Shown: positions 43,106-55,957 of the stretch, piece by piece
How positions within the stretch are numbered: position 1 is the stretch's first letter
How the letters are laid out: every line of letters starts with the position of its first letter
Assembly: GCA_946122785.1 (NCBI GenBank)
Contig: CAMGYJ010000010.1
Location: forward strand, 12,065,467-12,129,466
Length of the DNA stretch: 64,000 nucleotides
Direction: 5' to 3'
Source: Linum tenue
Lineage: Eukaryota > Streptophyta > Magnoliopsida > Malpighiales > Linaceae
Notes under the pieces: generated by a model
Database searches by the model: none
The model's input: the letters and a program-made list of their open reading frames with translations, nothing else
What the model was told of the DNA's origin: nothing
Program-made: the position numbers and the translations under genes

Positions 43106-45171
43106 GCGTTTGTCGTGTACCGTGTGTTGCGGTTGCCATCATCATACATATCTATATACACATGCTACCATTAGTGAATCTAAACACGAAGTATCATAAA
43201 TATGAGCAATTAATCAAACGTATCCACAAGCAATATAAAGAGGTAGGAGACATATGATCCCTCAACTTAGACTCTTATGCATTTTATATTTACATCACCA
43301 TAAGATCGATCAAAACACCACATATAAAAAAACGTAGAGAAGAAACCGGTTTATATAGAACAAGAGGAAAAAATTCAAAGAATGAAAGGCGATGAATATA
43401 GCGTTAGCATGTGCAGTAGTAGTGGCATTAGTAAGGAGGACTCATATTCATACCGAAAGATATTAAAACCGACATGGTCGTTGCTATGATTCCACCACCA
43501 CCTTCCTTCACCAATCAATCGACATTGCGATACCTGAGTGTTTACAGTACTGGTAGCTTACAAATGCTAAGAACCCAAGTTATGACAAAGAAGCCTGTGG
43601 GTTTACGACTATGGGTTCATCTGCACGATGTTCATTGGAATATAAATTTATGATGGATCTATGGGATTGTGATATCAGATCCATTTACCGGTTGCAAGTT
43701 TGATTGGGCATCTATGAAGGGAAATGATGATAAAGGACAACAATGAGCCATTTCTCGCAATATTCTAATGCCGTGTTTTTTTGAGTACCACACCAACAAA
43801 ATAGGACATTAACTTGTGTACTTAAATACAATTGTATAGTCAAACCTTTTACCTTTGTAACAATCATAGCCATTTTTTCCGTAATGAAAATATAACCTTG
43901 GACAATTTTAGCCATTTTTGTTAGAACTTTTAACGGCGTCAAATGCATTATTAACACCGTTAACCACAAGCTTATGTGGACGCCACTTCATCTACCATGT
44001 AAGCTCCAAATTGCCATGTCATACCATTTTTGCCACATCACATTTAAATAATTTGAAAAAACTTTCGCCTATCTTTTCCAACCCCGTGGCCACGTTTCTT
44101 CTTCTTCTTCTTTCGTGAGATCGTCGACCACTCCGCCACCACGTGGTCGAACAAAAACAGCCCACCGCCACATCATCATTAGTAGAGAGAGGCAACTAGC
44201 AGATCCGATAATATATTAGGCGATTTACTAGACACAGATAGCTTGCAAAAAGGTAAATGGTTATGAACAGAACCTAATAATCATCTTCTTCTATTAACCA
44301 TGTCATTTCAAACAATGAGCTTTTTTCTATCGTTAGCTGGAGGGCTAAGCATTCGGATGAAAGCTCATCAAGTAATGGTTATATCAAGTGAGGATATCCT
44401 TTTCCTTTTCTTGTGAGATTTTAAACTCATTGTGTCAATATCTGGAAAAAAGACAGAATACAGCCTAAACAAAAGAACATGTTGATAAGCAAAGTGAGAA
44501 CGATTGGGAAAAACTTGATGCACTAACTAACATATGCCCCATCTAAGACTGCGTGAGTGAGGGTTGACTTCCAGGGCACTCCATCACACTTTGCTCTATT
44601 CCATGAACCATCCTTGATTGACCAACTCCAAAAAGTTCCCTATTTGCTACATTAAGCTGTTTACAAAAAAAAATAAAAAAACTCATGAGAACGAAACTCC
44701 ACTAACTTCACTCTAAATTCAACTTCTTGTTATTACAAACTGTGGAAAATGAATTTGTATTCATTCACTTATTTGTATTGTACCCTTACACCTCTATTCA
44801 TAGGACATGTCCTTGCATTGTGTGTAGACTGTCCACATTTTGTTCAACATATTGTCTATTTGCGCTCTCTATTCTTCCCTTCTTGTTGTTGGCTAGTCCG
44901 TTTTCTTGTCTGTTTTCCGACTTGCTTGTCGTTTTCTAGCCGTGAATGTTGTGAAACATCCTGAAGATGGATGCAATGGCACCAAGTAATTACAACAAGT
45001 TAAGATGTAATCTGCTATTTAATTAGTTACCCCTACACTACTCTATATAATTCAAACAAAGGAAGAAAGAAAAGATGGATTGGAACATTCCATTTCATGA
45101 ATTATTATTCACATTCCATAAACAAACACGCACAACATTAAGAAATCATCACATTCATGGAGGAAACATTA
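43106..45171. other. Gene-free, a MULE-like end and fragments
   Basis: Around 43890-44060 motifs such as TTTTAACGGCGTCAAA and GCCACATCACATTTA resemble the subterminal DNA of MULEs, but only one end is seen. The block at 43555-43685 (AAGAAGCCTGTGGGTTTACG) recurs in diverged form at 49880-49970. Short frames have no domains. Confidence 0.4.
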
Positions 45172-45378
45172 TTAATCGACCCTTTGCCATGTAGGAGGTT
45201 CATGTGATTGTCGACTCCCATTCGTAACTTCTTCTTGTGTCACTTGTGTTGTGTTTTCTTTGCAAATGACCATAAAAAAAGAATTAGGCTTCATTCGACA
45301 TATACACGTTAACCAATATCACATTCTTACCACTCCTTGGACAACTGGTGGTTCTTTTCAAGTTCTAAAGTTATGATC

Positions 45379-45775
45379 AGTGTTATGAAAACCGGGCCGG
45401 ACCGACCGGTCAGACCGGTAAAAAATGGACCCAGCCATAAGTCCGGTCGCGGAAGCAAAAGAAACAGGCGACTGGGAAGATTTAAGTGGCACCTATCTTT
45501 ATGCTAACCTTAATTAATTATTAACAATGAAAAGAAACAAGGTAACGAATGGGAAGATTAAATTTAATTATTATTTAACTACCCCTACTCCCTACAACCC
45601 ACTACTTTTGGCCTTTTGACTTTTTTTCATTCTTACTACATACTTTTGTATTCTTTTTTTGAACCAAGCACCGGTTTATGACCGGTTTCTAATACCGGTT
45701 AATTAGCGGTTATTCGAAAAATCTTGAACCTCTCATTAATCCGGATCGATGTCTGGTTTGGTTCTGACGACACTG
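45379..45775. mobile_element. MITE with 9-bp TSD inside the MULE gene
   Basis: The ends AGTGTTATGAAAACCGGGCC and GGTTTGGTTCTGACGACACT are roughly inverted, and a perfect 9-bp duplication GTTATGATC flanks the 397-base element (45370-45378 and 45776-45784). The interior is rich in ACCGGTTT and non-coding. The MULE C-terminus resumes beyond it. Confidence 0.8.
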
Positions 45776-48204
45776 GTTATGATCTTCTGCTCTACACTTG
45801 GTGCAATGAATCAGCATTCCTCGTCTTTTAACTTCCTCACCAACCTCATTTCGTTGTGGGCGAGTCTCCATCTCACCAACACTCTTTCTTCTTCTTTTTT
45901 TCCAGGCTAACCGCATTGCTATGCTTTTGGGAGGTTTAAAGGGATATCCTGGACCTGCATGCCAAACTTGTCTTCTGTCTAGGCATGGAATCCCATTTTT
46001 GTATGCTTTCAAAGCAAAATCAGCATGGTAAGAACGATGGACAAAGTCATCCACTTCTTTCCTCAAATGTGATATTACTGATACAACATGGCAACCCACT
46101 CAACACCCAATACCCACAAGTACAGGTGTGGGCATTTAAGTCAACTATATATCCTTCACCTTGCATCTTCACTTCACATTTGTTGTCAAGGGTTTGTTGA
46201 ACAACAAAAAGCCTTCAAAGTTCATTTGCCTTCTCCACACGTTTCCTGACTCTTGGACTAAGCTAATATGTTATCTCACTCAACAACTTTTATTTGGTAA
46301 CAACCCTCGTCATTATGTATCCCCTAATATCCTCAAGCATATCAATAATTCTAAAGCCTTTATATTTGACAATGCTACCATTCCATGTTTCACATATATT
46401 ACTCTCAACCGAATTATGCTTAGGGATAGGAGATAAGATAATACGAAAAAAATTGATTAGAATTAGCTTCCTTGAAGTCCTTTTAAGGGGTAGAACTGAG
46501 TTCTCTACCTTTAATTGTTTCCATATCAGAAGTGGCCTTCCTCCACTCTACCTCATTGCATGCTTACACTACCTTCCATAATAATTTTCCCACCCGATCA
46601 GTCTTGTTCTTTACTTTCCAATTGGCATACACATGGCGAGCACATTTTTGTTGTTTAGCATCACGCAAACATGCATTTATGGCTTCAACCAAACCCTACG
46701 ATAATGAATCATGAAAAGCAAAGTTTACTAGATTCATGATCAGTATAACAAAGATAAAACATAAAAACCCATGGTAACATGGTTGGCGTGGAGTTAATCT
46801 ATTGATTTTTTCATACCGTATTCAGTTTGTATGCTTCTTCATATAATATATATTTACAATAGTTAAAAACAAGTACCTTTTGTTGATCTGAAATGACAGT
46901 CCACCCTCATCCTTCAACTAGGCCTAATTCTTCGGACAGTGTCTGGATAAACCATGTTCATGAATTGATACTCTTTCCTTCTACTATTTCTCAAGCAATC
47001 GGGAACATCTGGTTATTGCCATCTTTTCCAACAACAGTAAGAAGCACCCCCTTCACATGAACCTTCAAAAAGCACCCATCCAGCCCAAACATTGGTCTAC
47101 AACCCTCTAAGAATCTCTTCTTAAAGCACGAGAAATCGATATAAAACCATTGGAAGAAAAATTTCTGATTAGCAGGATCTGGGTCAACTTCTATAATGGA
47201 ACATCCATGACGATCTTGTTTCATCAAATCAGTCACTAACTTCTCAGCTTGTGGTACCCATCGACCAATGATCCACTCAACAACTTAATAGCTTCAACGT
47301 TAGCCCAGTAGCAAGTTCTCCTACTGACATCTAAATTATACTTTAGCTTCACCTCCGCCATAATCTGATCTGGGGCCCATTTTGGATTGATCTTGAACTG
47401 TGAAAGTAATTCTGATGCTATCCACTTTGCAGTGACTTGGTTAACTAGAAGGGACCTTGCACTATTATGAGGGAGGCCCACCTTCTAATCATGAAAAACT
47501 TATCCTTTCTAAACCAACTACCATATAACTTCCACTTACAATTGGCAGCCTTCATTTCACCTCTCTTCTAATAGGAGTACTCCTTGTCCATCTTAAATCT
47601 ACTCCATAGGCAACTGCATGCCTAATAAATCCCGCCTTGAATTATTCTGGACTCTCAAACTTCATATGTCATACAAACTGTAAAGTCTTATGATCGCAAC
47701 CAGGATCATAGTGAGGCGCATCACCATATAGTTCAGGAGCCTCGTCATCGGACAAATTGCCCGAGCATGGTTGAAATCTTCAGATGCTTTGTAGCTGGAG
47801 TCATATCCTTCTTCTTGTTGTGTTTGTATCGGATGTTGGCTGTGCCCAAGAGAATAGAGTGAAGCCTGCCCCCCATTTACATGGTTTGTATTTTGGTCGG
47901 GACAGGCAACCTCATCTTCAAAATCATCTTCCTCTTCTTCGAAATGAGAGTAAGTCCCTTAACTCTCATTAAGTTGTTCCACCTCTTCCCCACCATCATG
48001 AATCCTTTTCTTCACCTTTCTCTTCTTGATCATACCATATAATCTTATATTGGTCCTTGCTTCAAGGTATTCATCATAGGAAGTCATCGCCTCATCATCA
48101 AAGTCATCAAACTGGTGGATTTCCCTTGCTGCAGAATTTTTTGTTATGCCTTCATATACGACTGTCATTGTTTCATCTTCACCACCAGTGATAGTTCCCT
48201 CAAG

Positions 48205-49016
48205 TAAGGGTGTTCAAACGGATTGGTTACCGTGGTAACCATATTAACCGGTAACATTCGGTTAATTTGGATAATTGGTTTGGTTTGGTTAAACAATTTA
48301 GCTTATTTGGTTTAGGTGGTTTGGTTTGGTTTCAACACTGCTAACCAATGAAACCAATTAACCAATTAATGATACACATAATATACAAAATTATTTATAC
48401 TTCCATGCAACCAACCAAACAAAACTTTCGTGATTCCCTATTTTATTTCCATGTGCATAAAAAACCAAAGCATTATGGGTCAAAAATTAAATGGGTCTGT
48501 CTATTTACTAAACTAAAACATTTTGGGCAGCTACTAGACTTTAGGATTACGTACAGTACCATGACAGTCATCTCAAACTATGTATAGTTTAAGTGTTTTG
48601 TAGGAGAGCTTTAACTTCCCGATGAGTGGTATTGGTATGTATTTAATATTTATGTTAAGGGTTTGTTGTAAGCTAACTATATTAGGTGCAGAGATGATGA
48701 ATGATGTATTAACTCGAATGATGATGATAATCAAGGATGGTTAGTCTTATTATTATTGCTTATATAATATGATAGTCTATGATATTAATAACATATGGTT
48801 ATGTTTTATTCATTAACAGGATAATTGTTTTCATGTAATGTTATGTTATTTGGTTAATTCGATTATCCGATTAATCAAGCCAATTAAACTTTGGTTTGGT
48901 TAATTTTTTTTTCGTGTTAATTTGGACGGTTTGGTTAAGATATTTTATTCCATGGTTAATGAAATTTAGGCTTAATTGGTTTGGTTATTACCACGGTAAC
49001 CATTTGAACACCACTA
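48205..49016. mobile_element. hAT-like element inside the MULE gene
   Basis: The left end TAAGGGTGTTCAAACGGATT and the right end, inward, TAGTGGTGTTCAAATGGTTA are inverted, with the perfect 8-bp duplication CCCTCAAG (48197-48204 and 49017-49024). Subterminal GGTTACCGTGGTAA occurs on both sides. There is no transposase. The MULE N-terminal coding region is continuous when the element is removed. Confidence 0.85.
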
Positions 49017-49297
49017 CCCTCAAGAAATAATGATGTAGCCTTGGTTTTAGCTGCCGAAACTAGTAAACCTTAAGTAACGTCTGTAGTGCTTTGGTGTAGA
49101 GAAACATTCATGGCAGCTCTAGGATCCGAATACCACATGCTTTCCATGGACGTAAAATGAAGTGTTTCATTACAAATCCTAATAATTTCAAAGTAGGAGA
49201 TGAGATTGATATCAACATGTACCACCTAACTCGATCCCCCAACATAATATGGCATGTCTTCTGATAAGTTCATGACTCCCCGGTGCTGCATTTCCAT

Positions 49298-50039
49298 ATC
49301 CAAATACTGTGTCATATGTCATTAAAATTTCATATTGTAAATTCAGTGAACAATATCAACGACTCAAACCAAAACTTTCCATACCCAAGAATTGTTCATT
49401 TAGCTTCAGACACGAGCATCAAATTCTAGTTTGTTAAGTTGAATACACGCAAGAACGCAATATAGAGAGTTGTGCTATATTATATAAAAGACATCATAAA
49501 TCCAAAAGTAATAGTTAGGTAGAAAAAGGCAAAAGCAACGTAATATTTTAAGAGTATTGATAATGATAGCTTCAATGCACCAGCCAAACTAAACAAACAA
49601 AACCTAATAATTAACAAACATACAGCCAATACACTATTGCATTCAATTCAAAACAGGGATGGCAATTACCCAACCATGGGTAACTATACCCAAACCGAAG
49701 TAGATCCATTTTATAATGAGTAGGGTATATATTAGGTATACATGGTACCCATTTAGATTATGGAAGCAATATCTATACCTTACCCAAACCCATCTACAAA
49801 TGAAACATATTTTCAATCTAAGGTTTTAACTAAAGACAAAAAAGGATAGATCCTAGCTTATTACAAATGTTATAACAAGAAGCCTGTGGATTTAAGGTTG
49901 TAGGCTGCAAAATGTTCATTGGCAGATCTGTTAAGGATGGATCTATGGGCTTGCGATATGAGATATTTTGTCCAAAAGCTGGCCTTCAATTACCATCATG
50001 AGTCCCAATAAGGGGAGTCAAATAGAATTTTTAGAGGTG
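49298..50039. other. Gene-free, with a one-ended hAT-like fragment
   Basis: Near 49655 a hAT-like end (CAGGGATGGCAATTACCCAA) starts about 150 bases of ACCCAAACC/GGGTA motifs, with no matching right end seen. Next to it is a diverged copy of the block at 43555-43685. No gene is recognised. Confidence 0.4.
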
Positions 50040-50278
50040 AAGTGGAGATGAGGGCATCAATTCCAAGACTATTGCAACCCCAACATTGGTGCGAGAAGAG
50101 GCTGGTCAAAATGAAGGCCCAATCACTCGAAGTCAAACCAAAGGATTGAAGGCACAACTATAAGCTTATTTGGATAAGATTTTCGTATCATTGGAGCCTG
50201 AATTGTCCGTGGGCCAAGAGATCACCATCATCCACGTCCAGGAAGCGCAACTCGACAAGAGGAAGAAAGGAGCTTACT
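50040..50278 (+). pseudogene. pol: Ty3/gypsy polyprotein C-terminal tail
   Basis: One plus-strand frame reads REEAGQNEGPITRSQTKGLK, then AQL, a stop, and further tail sequence to KRKKGAYLMVKSSLV. GP(I/L)TRS.(T/A)K is a familiar motif near the C-terminus of plant gypsy polyproteins. Purine-rich GACAAGAGGAAGAAAGGAG just before 50279 could be the polypurine tract. The rest of pol upstream is absent. Confidence 0.6.
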
Positions 50279-50745
50279 TGATGGTTAAGTCATCCTTGGT
50301 ATGAACACAAGGTGTGAATGGAACCTTTTGGGCAGATTCTTGTTGTATTTTCTTTTCCTTTCAGTTTTTGATTCTATAGCTAGTAGGCTTCATATATTTT
50401 AGATAATTAAGGGAAGAAACATTGTTTTGTAACCTCTACAAATAGAGAAAGATTTTCCTTCAGGCTGAACAAGAAATTGTCAATCGAAACCCTAGTTTTG
50501 CAGTGTTTAACGTCGAACTCTTGTTTTCTTTCTTGTTCCTTTGTGGAATCGAGCCAGCAAGGAGAGCACGACATTATCGACTAGTCAATCACCCTAGTGT
50601 GGAGTAACTTTGTATACTTTACCCTATTCCCTGCCGTAGTTTAGGTTCGAGTTGTTTCCCGTCTTTGTGTTTGTTATGTTACTAACCAATCTTTTCTGCA
50701 TTTCTGATTGCTTAAGTCCAGGAGTAGGAGCCTCGACTTATATCA
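50279..50745 (+). repeat. Ty3/gypsy LTR
   Basis: The candidate LTR runs from TGATGGTTAAGTC to CTTATATCA (TG...CA, 467 bases), directly after a purine-rich tract and two bases before a primer-binding site. It includes a TATA-like CTACAAATAGAG near 50440. A single copy is seen; it borders pol on one side and gag on the other. Confidence 0.6.
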
Positions 50746-50747
50746 GG

Positions 50748-50760
50748 TGGTATCAGAGCT
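50748..50760 (+). promoter_or_regulatory. Gypsy primer-binding site
   Basis: TGGTATCAGAGCT matches the 3' end complement of initiator tRNA-Met at full length, two bases after the LTR end. The gag region follows after a leader of about 620 bases. Confidence 0.85.
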
Positions 50761-51382
50761 CCGGTTCAAAGACAGTGGCATACATATCCTCCTATCTTGT
50801 GCAAAAATCAACCAAACAGGTTATGTGTTCTTAAACGTCGCCAAGAAGGTTTTTATTTTCGTTCTTGATTTGTTTGAGTTTGTTCTTAATTGTAACGTAA
50901 GCCTGTTGGAAAAAGTCTTTATAGAAAATACAAAAAAAAAAAAACGAGCACAAAAGATCGAAGAGTAGCTCACAAAAGACAAAACAAAGGCTAGATCACG
51001 CAAGTTGTTTCTTGATCAAGTTTTTTGCATTCTTGGTCACTTTATTTGGTTTCTTGAGGATCTGATTTGCTTGTTACAAGGGTACTTGATAGGAACTCTT
51101 TTTTTTTTCTTTATTGAGGCTCAAACTAGTGCTTTATTGCTTGTTGTATGTGCGGCGGATTGGGAAGCTCATCTAGGGTTTTGAGAGTGCGAGTGGAAAG
51201 AGGCTTCGTGATTCCAATATCGATTAAAATCCAATTGTTTTGAGTGAAACACGAGTGGTAAGAAAAGAGTGACCTGCAAATGAGTGAAAAATGTGAGAGA
51301 GTGATTTGGTGAGGTCCTTGATTCATACCATGAACTTATCACTTAAGAATAGACGGATTTATCTTGTTTGAGTTTGAACATT

Positions 51383-53360
51383 ATGGCAGAAAAAGAAACT
51401 GAAACTCGTGAGGTCCAAGAGGAATCCATGGAGATTCCAAATGTGGAAGGAATTCCTTGAGCTACAATGGAGTTGCTAGTTGGTCATCTCACACGTATGA
51501 TGTGGACTCAACATGATCAGCTTCATAACCGCCTCGATGAGATAGCGCTAGCCATTAACCTCCACAAAAATGACGAGGAAGAAGCATCACCACCACCACC
51601 ACCACCACCACGCGGGAGATAAGGTCGAGTCTTAGGTGATGATGGTCAGTATCGAGCCTTGAGGAACCCTTAAGCTGAATCCTTACGAGGAAGTGGAGGA
51701 TAAGTTCAAGGTAGAGGAGACTGTGCTCAACCTCAAGCTCGAAGGCTTCCAGAACCTTGAGACTTTGAGGAGTACTACGAAGAGAAATAGTTTCCCCAAC
51801 ATAGAGACGATGATATAAAAAGGCTAAAGGTGGAAGTTCGATCATTTCAAGGAAGGAGTGATCCAGAAGCTAACCCAGAATGGGAACGAAAGATGGTGTA
51901 CATGTTTGAGTGTCATGACTACTCCGATCGAAAGAAGGTAAACATAGCTTCCCTTGAATTTTCTGACTATGTGGTTATTTGATGGGACCATTTGTGTGCT
52001 ACGAGAAGGATGCATGATGATAAACCTATGGCAACGTGGCAAGAGATGAAGGCAGTTATGAGAAAGAGATTCGTACCTATTCACCATTGGCGTGAGCTTC
52101 ACCAAGCTTTTCATGCACTAAGGCAAGGCACGACGAGCGTGGAGGATTATTTCAAGGAGATGGAGACCCTTATGATCTGAGTTCACATCAATGAGGATAG
52201 GGAGGAGACTATAGCTAGGTTTCTCAATGGTCTCAATCGAGAAATTAGACATGTCATAGAGATTCACCATTATGTTGAAATTGAGGAGTTGGTGCAGATG
52301 GCAACTAATGTTGAGAAGCAACAAAAGGGAGGTTTTGCGCAAAGTTTTGCACCTTAAACGAGTGCTATCACAAATTCACCTCGAGATCCTTTTGTGAAGA
52401 AGGAGGATCCAAAGCCGACACCAACCCCAAACAGACAAATAAATGGAGGAAAAGCTGTTTCTAATACATGAACGAGCTCCATTGTGTGTTTGCGATGTTA
52501 GAGTCGTGGTCATATGACAAATCAATGAACAAACAAGAGGACAATGATTGTGATGGAGAATGGTGAATACGAGTAAGGGGAAAAAAAGATGGTAAACTGG
52601 ATATTGAAGATGAAGAAGAGGAAGTTGAAGAGCTACCGGCACAGGGTAATTTTTCATATGTAGGTCGAAGTCTCTTGAGTGTACAACCAAAGGAAGAGAT
52701 TGAGCAGTGAGAGCACTTGTTCCATACTCGTTTCTTGGTAAATGGGAAGCTTTGCTCATTGGCCATTGATGGAGGGAGTTGTACCAATGTGGTAAGCTAT
52801 CATATGGTGACAATTTGATCGAGCTACCCAATATGATGGCAAGACCAAAAAGTACTCCTTGGCCGGATTCATGTGTTGGTGCCACTAACCTCCAAAGCGG
52901 TCCTCGACGACCAATTGAAAATGCAACAACTATGAGAAAGAGAGGGAGCAAAGAAATGAGTTGAGAGAAGATACGAGAGAAAATCATAGTGTCCCTACCT
53001 CTGTGGGTCAACACGAGAGAAGAATATAATTTCACACGTCGAGAAGAAGAAAACGATGAAAGAATCTCCACGTGAGGTTGAGAACTTTCTTGTGAGAGCT
53101 AGTGAGGTGAATCAATCCATGAACCAAAAACACGACATGATCCCGCTTTTGTACAATGATACATTCTAAAGTGTTAAACTATACACTAGCTTTCCTAGTG
53201 AAATTCGTTCCCGTTTGAAGGAATTCGAGGATGTATTTCCTAAAGAGGCACTGCAAGGGTTTCCACCTCTTATACACATCAAAATTCAAATTGATTTCGT
53301 GCCTTGAGTATCCATTCCTAACAAACTATCCCTTTATCGCCTCTTGGATAAACTTGTCGC
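51383..53360 (+). pseudogene. gag-pol: Ty3/gypsy gag-protease-RT start, decayed
   Basis: The first ATG (51383) opens MAEKETETREVQEE and stops early. The gag core is at 51840-52320 (SDPEANPEWERKMVYMFECH, ATWQEMKAVMRKRFVP, LRQGTTSVEDYFKEME, ARFLNGLNREI). Zinc-knuckle remains are near 52486 (CLRC then RGHM). An aspartic protease segment is at 52711-52800 (HTRFLVNGKLCSLAIDGGSC). The RT lead-in is at 53200-53350 (RLKEFEDVFPKEALQGFPP, IQIDFVP). Several in-frame stops are present, and the sequence leaves RT after about 53360, so integrase and most of RT are missing. This is a dead internal fragment. Confidence 0.85.
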
Positions 53361-55957
53361 GAGGTTTTGGTGGGGGTTGAGGGGGGACATTCATGCAACA
53401 TGATATCACATGGAGGGGAAGCAAGCAGGCAACTGATTTTATCTATGTCTCTTTTGTTGTCCATGATAAAGTCCTCTGCTTCCATTGCTGCAATCGCTAA
53501 AGCAATTTCTCCTCAAGAAACCGGCACATCATCATTTCTGACTAGGCGATAAGAGTAGCGAGGCCGAAGTATTTATCCTAAACCCCCATTGCCTCTACAC
53601 CCAGAATTTGGGCAAGAATGTCCCGGTCTGGTTGCAAGATATTTTTGCTAAAGCAGACTGCAGATTTAGCACAGTTGACCCCTTGACCACTTAAGTCCTC
53701 GTACTCATTGAAGATCACAATCAAATTCAAATGGGAGTTTTTTCTCATAATATTATAATGCAATATTTTTGTCTTGTAAGTTATACCACATCGGAAGGTA
53801 AAATTGTGTATTTAATTAATTTTTCTGAAAAAGACAATCGGTCTATTGGTGAGTGATACTCATGAAAATAATTGATCCCTTAGCAAAAAAACTTTCTACG
53901 TATTATAAGTAATGCCGTCAAAATTGAGATTTTACCTAAAATTGAAAACTTGGGTAAAATCAAAATCGTAAAATCGAAAGATTTTAAGTATCATGTAGAA
54001 CATATAATAATATTAATAAGATAAATCATTAATAACACAAAGACACATACCCTTGATAATTCTCAAGATTAATGTTCCAAAATCATCTTTTTTAATTGTT
54101 ATTTAATGCATAACTCAAAATAATTCACGAGGAAAGGATATAGCTCATGGGATTTTATTTTGTTTTCATGTTATTTCTAGGTAGTTTAGCACAATGTAGT
54201 AGTATCTGGAATTGTCTACTAATCATGATTTAAAACTAAGAATAAGTGAACTCCAATGAAATATTTTTTTAATAGAAAAATATTTGAGAAGATCTCGTCA
54301 TTTTCTTTTCTGCCGAAACAGTTCCACTTCTTTTAAATTGGCTCGAACTTTCTATTTTGTTATCATAATACCGATTTTGGCATGATATAATTTTGACGAT
54401 TTTAATCTCGATTTTAAACGACTTTAAGGTCCACCAATTTTATAGTAAAATTAGGATCGGAATCTCTAAATAATATTCTAAAATCCTATGATTTTAAGAT
54501 CAAAATATCAATTTTAACTAAATTTATTATAAGTAGCGTGTTAGCCTAATTTTGAGAAGAAAGAGACCGATATATCGAAGCCAAACATGCAACCACCATA
54601 TTCTTTTGACCTCATCTAGTCGAGTCTTGAACGTTCCAGATAAAGCAATCATAGTTACGCACCAAACATCAAAATCGACAAAGCTTTACTTCTTCATTTC
54701 ATTAACAATGAGTTTGTTCAATCCGTCGAGTATGAATCTCATCGCCACATCAACTACAAAAACTGGTCAACTAGCCATTGAATAATTGTCAAGAACTCGA
54801 CACTAATCCAATCCAAGTTGTCTCACTCTTCCGTTCAAATTTCTTACTTGAGCTTAACCAGCTACTCATATGAACACCTAAAGAGGGTAGAAAATTGGAG
54901 ACGGAAAAATAAATTAAGAGTGGGTGAAAATTTGAATGTAGTGAAATAAAAATAATTCTTCAGTGCTCCCGACCCGGTCAATAGGAATCATACATATGGA
55001 ATAATTTAATTTAAATGGTTGTTGCATATGTTTCCAATTCGGTAATTTATATTTAGATTTTTTTTGAAACCTTCAATTTTAAACATTGTATTTTGAGTAT
55101 GCATGCATTTTTTGCTAATTTACATTTAGGCCTTGTTTGGAATTTCCGATTCTAAACGTTGTATTTCGAATATACATGTATTCTGCAAAATACATCATTT
55201 TTTTACTTATTTTAATCACAAAATTCATGTATATAGAGAGAATGCATGATGTATTCATAATACATAGAAAATGGGGTATACTTAATTTCACTTTTTTATC
55301 AGATTTAGTATCCATAGTTCATTTCATGCATTCTTCTATATTTTTTTTCAATCAAAGCATTCTTAAAACCCAAACATTCTTAATATACACATAATCTATA
55401 TACTCACATTCTTGCAAAACGTCATCTCATATATAGTAAAAATCTTCTACTCTCAGTGTCACTCTTTCCCTAGAACAACTAGCACGGTAAATCTTCATCA
55501 AAGTAGGTTTTTCCTCTGTAGAAATCATGAAGTTGCTTTGTCTTTCCTGAACAACTCCATTAAGTGATATTTTCTTGGGCAAATTAAATTTAGATAAAAA
55601 ATCTTTATTCCTCTACCCTGTGGATAAATTTTTCTTCAATCAAGTGAATCAACACAAAGCCTATCTCCGTCCAACCTTAACTCTCAAAGCTCTTTTAAAA
55701 GTCTTGGGTTAATGACTGATTTTTTTTATTCCATTGAAAACGGAGCTTATGGCTACTGATTGGTTTTCTTTGAATTGGATTTTGAGATAAGAAAAGTGAG
55801 GAACCAGAAGAAGAAAGAAGATGATTCATATCAAAGAATAAATGAACAAATAGAAACTTAAAATAGTTTCTTCAAATTAATCTTACAAAGTCTAACTAAT
55901 TATAATCAACCCAATAAATAAAAGCCAAATGAGAAAATTTGAAGCCTCATTTTAAAT
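53361..55957. other. Gene-free AT-rich DNA
   Basis: I see no protein domains. 53930-54540 is rich in GATTTTA/TAAAATC in both orientations and may be an old TIR element. 55020-55200 has two diverged copies of a block around AACRTTGTATTTYGARTATR. Short frames (53367-53552, 54552-54785, 55137-55394) are not called. Confidence 0.5.

Larger units (their letters stand above)
45172..49297 (-). pseudogene. Decayed MuDR-type MULE transposase gene
   Basis: Reading the minus strand from about 49297, pieces in several frames follow the order of plant MULE transposases. There is an N-terminal part (YVGG, DINLISYFEIIRI, WYSDPRAAM), then an acidic segment (DDFDDEAMTSYDE). The DNA-binding MuDR domain follows (SPEQF..., LRWTRS). 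Next comes QVTAKWIASELL, then GCRPMFGLDGCFLKVHVKG and VVGKDGNNQMFPIA, the catalytic-domain start with its DG motif. GWTVISDQQK, WRKA..., the DFALKAY tail and a zinc-finger-like CTKCRAEDHNQC close the protein. The end is probably TAA at 45172. Several stops and frame changes, a possible intron after ISDQQK, and insertions at 45379 and 48205 make it non-functional. Confidence 0.85.

Noticed and set aside
52376..53071. 231-codon minus-strand frame
   Set aside because: It is antisense to the gypsy gag-protease region, whose sense frames have clear domain motifs.
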